In this document: piece after piece, positions 13,513 to 17,459 of the stretch
Position numbering within the stretch: position 1 is the first letter of the stretch
Layout of the letters: every line of letters begins with the position of its first letter
NCBI GenBank assembly: GCA_903819605.1
Contig: CAIJEA010000346.1
Coordinates: 1-17,459, forward strand
Reading direction: 5' to 3'
Source: an uncultured cyanobacterium
GTDB lineage: Bacteria > Cyanobacteriota > Cyanobacteriia > Pseudanabaenales > Pseudanabaenaceae
DNA length: 17,459 nucleotides
The notes under the pieces: generated by a model
Databases searched by the model: none
The model's input: the letters and a program-made list of their open reading frames with translations, nothing else
What the model was told of the DNA's origin: nothing
Translations under genes and position numbers: made by a program

Positions 13513-13565
13513 TGCTCAAAAAAATAGAGACGGTGCAATGCGCCGTCTCTATTTTTTTGAGCATT
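13511..13565. terminator. 26-bp hairpin overlapping rplI stop
   Basis: The arms 13511-13536 and 13540-13565 pair fully with one G-T wobble and loop AAT. The right arm contains T7. The hairpin begins at the second base of the rplI stop codon. Its apex AGACGGTGC-AAT-GCGCCGTCT is close to that at 166-210. Terminator activity for rplI is likely; it is followed at once by another palindrome. Confidence 0.8.
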
Positions 13566-13618
13566 AGCGAACATTCGTAGTGGCAATTCATGAATTGCCA
13601 CTACGAATATTTGCTAAT
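13563..13618. repeat. Long palindrome covering the pdxA 3' end
   Basis: The core 13573-13608 is a perfect 36-base palindrome with no loop (centre GGCAATTCATGAATTGCC). Outer bases 13563-13572 and 13609-13618 pair at 8 of 10 positions. The minus-strand pdxA reads into it: its last ten sense codons and stop lie in or beside the right half, so the repeat supplies the C-terminus. Confidence 0.8.
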
Positions 13619-14658
13619 TCGATCGCTAAAGCGATCGCCTCAATTGTGCTAGCGGGATCGGCAATACCTTTGCCCGCGATATCAAAGGCAGTCCCGTGAT
13701 CGGGCGAAGTCCTAACAAATGGCAATCCAATCGTTGTATTCACAGCGCGATCAAAGGCAAGAAGTTTGACAGGAATTAAGCCTTGGTCGTGGTACATCGC
13801 CAGATAGGCATCATAACCAAGCTGCACCCGATCGCGATCGTTCCATGCCTTCGCAGGATTTACCCACATCGTATCGGGCGGGATTGGATTGGTGATTTTT
13901 ACATTAGGGTGTTGTAGGCGATAACGCTCTATTAAGGGTAGTAACCATGCAATTTCTTCGGTTCCTAGCTGTCCCTGTTCCCCACTGTGGGGATTGATCC
14001 CCGCGATCGCTATGCTTGGATTAGTAATTCTAAAATCCTGCAAAAGCGATCGGCGTAATAATTCTAATTTCTGCTCGATCAACTCAGGTGTAAGTTTATT
14101 AGTAACTTCGCTCAAAGGTATATGCACTGTCGCAAGTAGAGTCCGCAATACCCAGTCTGTATGTGGAGATCTACAGACAAACAACATCCCAAAGTCATTA
14201 ACTTGACTGCGTTCAGCAAGTAGCTCAGTTTGTCCTGCATAGTTGTGACCTGCTTGTTTCCAAGCGGACTTGGCGATCGGTGCGGTCACGATCGCATCAA
14301 AGTTCCCTTCTAGAGTTTGGGCGATCGCTGTATCAAGGTAAGCGAAACTAGCTGCCCCACTTGTTTGGTTTCCTATACCTAAAGAAATTTCACCCTCTGT
14401 AGGAATATCGACAATCTTCAGAAGATCGGGATCGATCAGCGTTAGATTGCCATGAGTCCTTAACAAATAATATGTTTCAAAAATATGGTGACGATTGCCA
14501 AAAAACGTGAATTCTGCATTTAGGGATAGCAAATCGCGATCGGTAAAAGCTTTTAGCATAATCTCTGTACCAATCCCTGCGGGATCGCCTATAGTGATTG
14601 CTATACGCGGTCTAGAGTTTAGATTAGAGTTTATACTTGGAGTCCGCAGAATGTTCAT
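13588..14658 (-). CDS. pdxA: 4-hydroxythreonine-4-phosphate dehydrogenase
   Basis: An NAD-dependent dehydrogenase of the DXP-dependent pyridoxal phosphate pathway, acting with PdxJ. Counting from ATG 14658 it has 356 residues. Seen: AITIGDPAGIGTEIMLKA near the N-terminus, GQTELLAERS, three predicted metal-binding His (179 in VHIPLSE, 224 in INPHSGEQG, 290 in MYHDQGLIPVK), and RTSPDHGTAFDIAGKG. The frame extends to TTG 14733 (381 residues), but that 25-residue extension looks non-conserved, so I choose the ATG. The last residues (ELANIRSGNS) are encoded by a long palindrome, so the C-terminus may have been rewritten by repeat insertion. It is divergent from dnaA. Confidence 0.95.
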   Translation of the reverse strand: MNILRTPSINSNLNSRPRIAITIGDPAGIGTEIMLKAFTDRDLLSLNAEFTFFGNRHHIFETYYLLRTHGNLTLIDPDLLKIVDIPTEGEISLGIGNQTSGAASFAYLDTAIAQTLEGNFDAIVTAPIAKSAWKQAGHNYAGQTELLAERSQVNDFGMLFVCRSPHTDWVLRTLLATVHIPLSEVTNKLTPELIEQKLELLRRSLLQDFRITNPSIAIAGINPHSGEQGQLGTEEIAWLLPLIERYRLQHPNVKITNPIPPDTMWVNPAKAWNDRDRVQLGYDAYLAMYHDQGLIPVKLLAFDRAVNTTIGLPFVRTSPDHGTAFDIAGKGIADPASTIEAIALAIELANIRSGNS

Positions 14659-14873
14659 TAAATTAAAGATAAGGACATTGTCTAGAGAAATTGTACCTTT
14701 GATGCCAATGTTGCCTGCGGCTTTACTCGGCAAGCATTAAGTAGCTCCATATAGTTAAAAATCAAAACTAGAGCTTTTGCCACCCAAGTAGCTCCTGATA
14801 ATTAATTCTCCATAATTTTATTCCACGCGATAAGATCGTAATTCTTTGTTAGCCCTCTTGATCACAACCAACA

Positions 14874-16334
14874 ATGTCTGTTGATATTTCCTTAGAAACA
14901 CTCTGGAATCAAGTACTTGAACTTCTTGAAAGCCAACTTAGCCGTCCTACTTACGAAGGATGGATCAAGACGGTTGTGGCAGATGAGCTGACAGCAGACC
15001 GTCTTACTATTCGTACGCCTTCAGTTTTTGCTAAAAATTGGCTGCATAAATATTATTTTCAAAATATTACGGATGCTGTCACAGAGATCTTGGGATATCC
15101 CGTTGAAGTCTATATTGTGGCAGCCCCTAGCGCAGAGCCTCCAAGTGGTCAACCAGAGTTACCTGAAGATGAAAGTAGTCAAGATGGGATGTTAGAAACA
15201 GCGATCGCCGCAGAGGCAGTTCATGCAATGGCTTCAGCTATCCCAAGTACGGTAACTGCCCAAAGCGGCTCACCGTCGGAATCCAATAATAATCCCCCTC
15301 GCCCGAGCAATCTCAATCATAAGTACAATTTCAATCGCTTTGTGGTTGGCTCGACTAATCGTATGGCTCATGCAGCAGCACTAGCGGTATCTGAGTCTCC
15401 AGGTCGTGAGTTTAATCCTTTGTTTTTATGTGGCGGTGTGGGCTTAGGTAAAACCCATTTGATGCAAGCGATCGCCCATTACCGCATTGAAATCGATCCG
15501 AAAGCACGAATTGCCTATGTATCGACTGAACAGTTTACTAACGATCTGATTTCGGCAATTCGTAAAGACAGTATGCAAAAGTTTCGTGAACAATATCGCG
15601 AGATCGATATGCTGATTGTCGATGACATTCAGTTTATTGAGGGTAAAGAGTATACCCAAGAGGAGTTTTTCCATACTTTTAATACGCTTTATGAGACTGG
15701 TAAACAAATCGTTTTAGCCAGCGATCGCCCTCCAGCTCAGATTCCTCGTTTGCAAGAACGTCTTTGCTCGCGTTTCTCGATGGGCTTGATTGCCGATATC
15801 CAAGTTCCTGACTTGGAGACACGCATGGCGATTTTACAGAAAAAAGCCGAATACGATAATCTGAAAATTCCTACTGATGTACTGCATTACATTGCCGCCA
15901 GCTACACATCTAATATCCGTGAGCTTGAGGGAGCGTTGGTAAGAACCGTAGCCTATATATCGATTTCTGGGCTACCAATGACAGTGGAAAATGTTGCCCC
16001 AGTTCTCAATCCGCCCAAAGAGCCAGTAGAAGTTTCTGCCGAGATGGTTTTGAGTGTGGTGACAGAGACGCTGAATATCGATCTTGCCGATCTATTAGGT
16101 AATTCACGACGTAGGGAAATTAGCCAAGCGCGTCAGTATGTAATGTATTTGATGCGTCAACATACCAATCTAAGCTTGCCAAAAATTGGTGAAGCTGTAG
16201 GTGGCAAAGACCATACAACCGTAATGTATAGTTGCGAAAAAGTTGCTCAGCTACAATCCACCGATGGTGATATTGCTCAACTTTTAAGACAACTTAGCGA
16301 TCGCATTTATTTCATTGCCCAATCTAAAAATTAA
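14874..16334 (+). CDS. dnaA: Chromosomal replication initiator DnaA
   Basis: A 486-residue AAA+ ATPase that binds DnaA boxes and opens the origin. Seen: domain I (1-80, with TYEGWIKTV), a variable domain II rich in Ser, Pro and Asn (85-145), domain III from YNFNRFVVGSTNRMAHAAA (151 on), Walker A GGVGLGKTH (187-195), Walker B LIVDDIQF (247-254), arginine-finger region RLCSRFSMGL (296-305), sensor II NIRELEGAL (347-355), and DNA-binding domain IV with the signature GGKDHTTVMYSC (443-454). Length and domains are normal. The upstream 140 bases hold no cluster of DnaA boxes, and dnaN is not adjacent; scattered dnaA is common in cyanobacteria, so no origin is called here. Confidence 0.98.
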   Translation: MSVDISLETLWNQVLELLESQLSRPTYEGWIKTVVADELTADRLTIRTPSVFAKNWLHKYYFQNITDAVTEILGYPVEVYIVAAPSAEPPSGQPELPEDESSQDGMLETAIAAEAVHAMASAIPSTVTAQSGSPSESNNNPPRPSNLNHKYNFNRFVVGSTNRMAHAAALAVSESPGREFNPLFLCGGVGLGKTHLMQAIAHYRIEIDPKARIAYVSTEQFTNDLISAIRKDSMQKFREQYREIDMLIVDDIQFIEGKEYTQEEFFHTFNTLYETGKQIVLASDRPPAQIPRLQERLCSRFSMGLIADIQVPDLETRMAILQKKAEYDNLKIPTDVLHYIAASYTSNIRELEGALVRTVAYISISGLPMTVENVAPVLNPPKEPVEVSAEMVLSVVTETLNIDLADLLGNSRRREISQARQYVMYLMRQHTNLSLPKIGEAVGGKDHTTVMYSCEKVAQLQSTDGDIAQLLRQLSDRIYFIAQSKN

Positions 16335-16385
16335 GAGTTTAGTATGAGCGGCGCTTCTTGAGGCAAATCTCTAATATTGTTAGGT

Positions 16386-16985
16386 ATGAAATTCCCTAAA
16401 TTGCTTATTATCCTTGGCGCGATCGCACTTCCTTTCGCTCTCTTTGCCGTAAAAAAAGCTATGTCTGCTCCTCTTCCAGTCGGATTTCCAGAACCCACTA
16501 CGAATGGCAATATCGAAGTCAAGCAATATCCTGCCTATCGTTCAGGCACTTACACCTATGAAGGAGATTTTCGAGAAGCAACCAGTGCTTCCTTTAATCC
16601 GCTATTTCGCCATATCAGCAGCAACAATATTTCGATGACGGCTCCTGTGGAAGCTCGCTATCCAATTTCAACCATCGATCAACCTGTAAAAGCAGGAAAA
16701 GCTAAAGTCTCCTTTTTGTACAATAATAACGCGATCGCTCCGCAGCAAGTTTCGCAAGATATTCAAGTAGAAGACCATGCACCGATGCTAGTTGTCAGTT
16801 TAGGAATACAGGGAGCCTATGGCTATGAGAGCTATCAGGAGAATGTCGCGAAATTAAAGCAATGGCTAGAAAGTCATCCTGAATATGAGATTGCAGGAGA
16901 GCCAAGAGAATTTCTCTATGATTCGCCCTTTACACCTGCGCCATTAAAACGCCGCGAAGTCCAAATTCCAATTCGCAAACTTTGA
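16386..16985 (+). CDS. SOUL family heme-binding protein
   Basis: A 199-residue protein of the SOUL/HBP family, relatives of which bind heme or tetrapyrroles. Seen: an N-terminal hydrophobic segment (about 5-22) acting as signal or anchor, EVKQYPAYRSGTYTYEG near residue 44, GDFREATSASFNPLFRHIS, the family motif ISMTAPVEARYP (82-93), PQQVSQDIQVEDHAP, and the C-terminal EFLYDSPFTPAPLKRREVQIPI. The ATG at 16386 is preferred over the in-frame TTG at 16377. It follows dnaA by 51 bases on the same strand with no terminator in between, so co-transcription is possible but a functional link is not evident. It converges on the next gene, seven bases between stops. Confidence 0.88.
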   Translation: MKFPKLLIILGAIALPFALFAVKKAMSAPLPVGFPEPTTNGNIEVKQYPAYRSGTYTYEGDFREATSASFNPLFRHISSNNISMTAPVEARYPISTIDQPVKAGKAKVSFLYNNNAIAPQQVSQDIQVEDHAPMLVVSLGIQGAYGYESYQENVAKLKQWLESHPEYEIAGEPREFLYDSPFTPAPLKRREVQIPIRKL

Positions 16986-16992
16986 AAAAGTC

Positions 16993-17343
16993 TTAACTTC
17001 CCCAAATATAAATGGAGCCATTCTCCATTTTAAAAATCCTAGCACTTGTTCCATTAGCTTCTTCTGCACCTCTTTGCTGATAGACAATACCTCCGCGCTC
17101 GTCCGTATATACAAACTCTCTATCAGGTATGGGTCTGAAGTGGTCACTTACTCCATCTTCCCATTTGATATTGACAATCCCTTGATTCATAGAAAAGATA
17201 CAAGGCATGGATACTTTAGCTTCTCTAGCATCATTTTCAAAATACTTACAATAGGCTCTGCGGCTGTCAGCTTCAGCGGAAAAGGTGATGCCTAATGTGG
17301 CGATCGCCGAAATCAACCCAATTACAGTAACCTGAATTTTCAT
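16993..17343 (-). CDS. Small secreted protein of unknown function
   Basis: A 116-residue exported protein, counting from ATG 17343. Residues 1-25 are a clear signal peptide (MKIQVTVIGLISAIATLG, then an AEA-like cleavage region). The mature part has two Cys (in RAYCKYF and SMPCIFS), which could form a disulfide, then beta-rich segments: GIVNIKWEDGV, FRPIPDREFVYTDERGGIVYQQRG and a final SIYIWGS. I recall similar small cyanobacterial periplasmic proteins with an SDGV-Y/F-x-L-x-P core, but know of no assigned function. An alternative start, GTG 17367, would add eight residues ahead of the signal peptide and is less likely. No clear ribosome site is seen for either. Confidence 0.75.
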   Translation of the reverse strand: MKIQVTVIGLISAIATLGITFSAEADSRRAYCKYFENDAREAKVSMPCIFSMNQGIVNIKWEDGVSDHFRPIPDREFVYTDERGGIVYQQRGAEEANGTSARIFKMENGSIYIWGS

Positions 17344-17439
17344 GACTGCTTGATTTATGAAAAACACCTAATAAAAGGACAAAGCTAAATCATAAATTGT
17401 TCCATGCCTTTGCTTTTCATCGCTGTAGCCAACCAAAAC

Positions 17440-17459
17440 CCAGAAGAGAGTTGCGGCGC
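17440..17459. repeat. Partial hairpin element cut by window edge
   Basis: The last bases, CCAGAAGAGAGTTGCGGCGC (preceded by CAAAACC), match the left stem and, reversed, the loop of the hairpin at 6468-6507. This is probably the left half of another member of that family, truncated by the end of the window. Confidence 0.5.

Noticed and set aside
14659..14733. TTG start extending PdxA by 25 residues
   Set aside because: The extension does not resemble PdxA N-termini and has no ribosome site; the ATG at 14658 gives the normal length.
14734..14873. Possible oriC between pdxA and dnaA
   Set aside because: Only 140 bases, with at best one weak box-like sequence (TTATTCCAC) and no dnaN nearby.

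Overview
This looks like the chromosome of a filamentous or unicellular cyanobacterium, possibly Pseudanabaena-like (the genus is a guess). The evidence is the very frequent HIP1 octamer GCGATCGC inside genes, together with a typical cyanobacterial gene set: ferredoxin-thioredoxin reductase variable chain, cyanophycinase, a DUF4327-type small protein, an EGY-like M50 membrane protein and a cyanobacterial-type DnaA. I see no transposase, integrase, phage gene, CRISPR array, rRNA or tRNA.

Layout: 1-666 is non-coding and rich in inverted repeats. A receiver-only response regulator with a coiled-coil tail (667-1242, +) converges on cyanophycinase (minus). A DUF4327-type gene (minus) and a 351-base repeat-bearing gap follow. 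A LivH/NatD-type permease (minus) and a secreted C39-like peptidase (plus) start on directly adjacent ATG codons. rsmA/ksgA (minus) is divergent from a GNAT acetyltransferase (plus). Then come rsfS, ftrV and an SPFH/paraslipin gene (all plus), each separated by hairpins. A convergent EGY-like M50 protein (minus) lacks both histidines of HExxH. After a 396-base divergent gap come cysA (plus), a FecR-domain lipoprotein (minus), rplI (plus), pdxA (minus), dnaA (plus), a SOUL-family protein (plus) and a small secreted protein of unknown function (minus).

The genes are mostly single-gene units in alternating orientation rather than operons. Housekeeping functions dominate: replication initiation, ribosome assembly and silencing, pyridoxal phosphate synthesis, sulfate and amino-acid uptake, redox regulation and nitrogen-reserve breakdown. 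No pathway is complete in the window: cyanophycinase lacks cphA, and cysA and livH lack their transporter partners.

The most striking feature is a dense set of near-perfect inverted repeats (14-29 bp arms, mostly 1-9 base loops) in almost every intergenic gap. Several fall into families that share a flank or a loop apex while the stem sequence differs completely yet still pairs perfectly. Some double as terminators and one encodes the C-terminus of pdxA. This family structure is the best candidate for something under-described here; the missing histidines of the M50 protein and the back-to-back start codons are the next most interesting.
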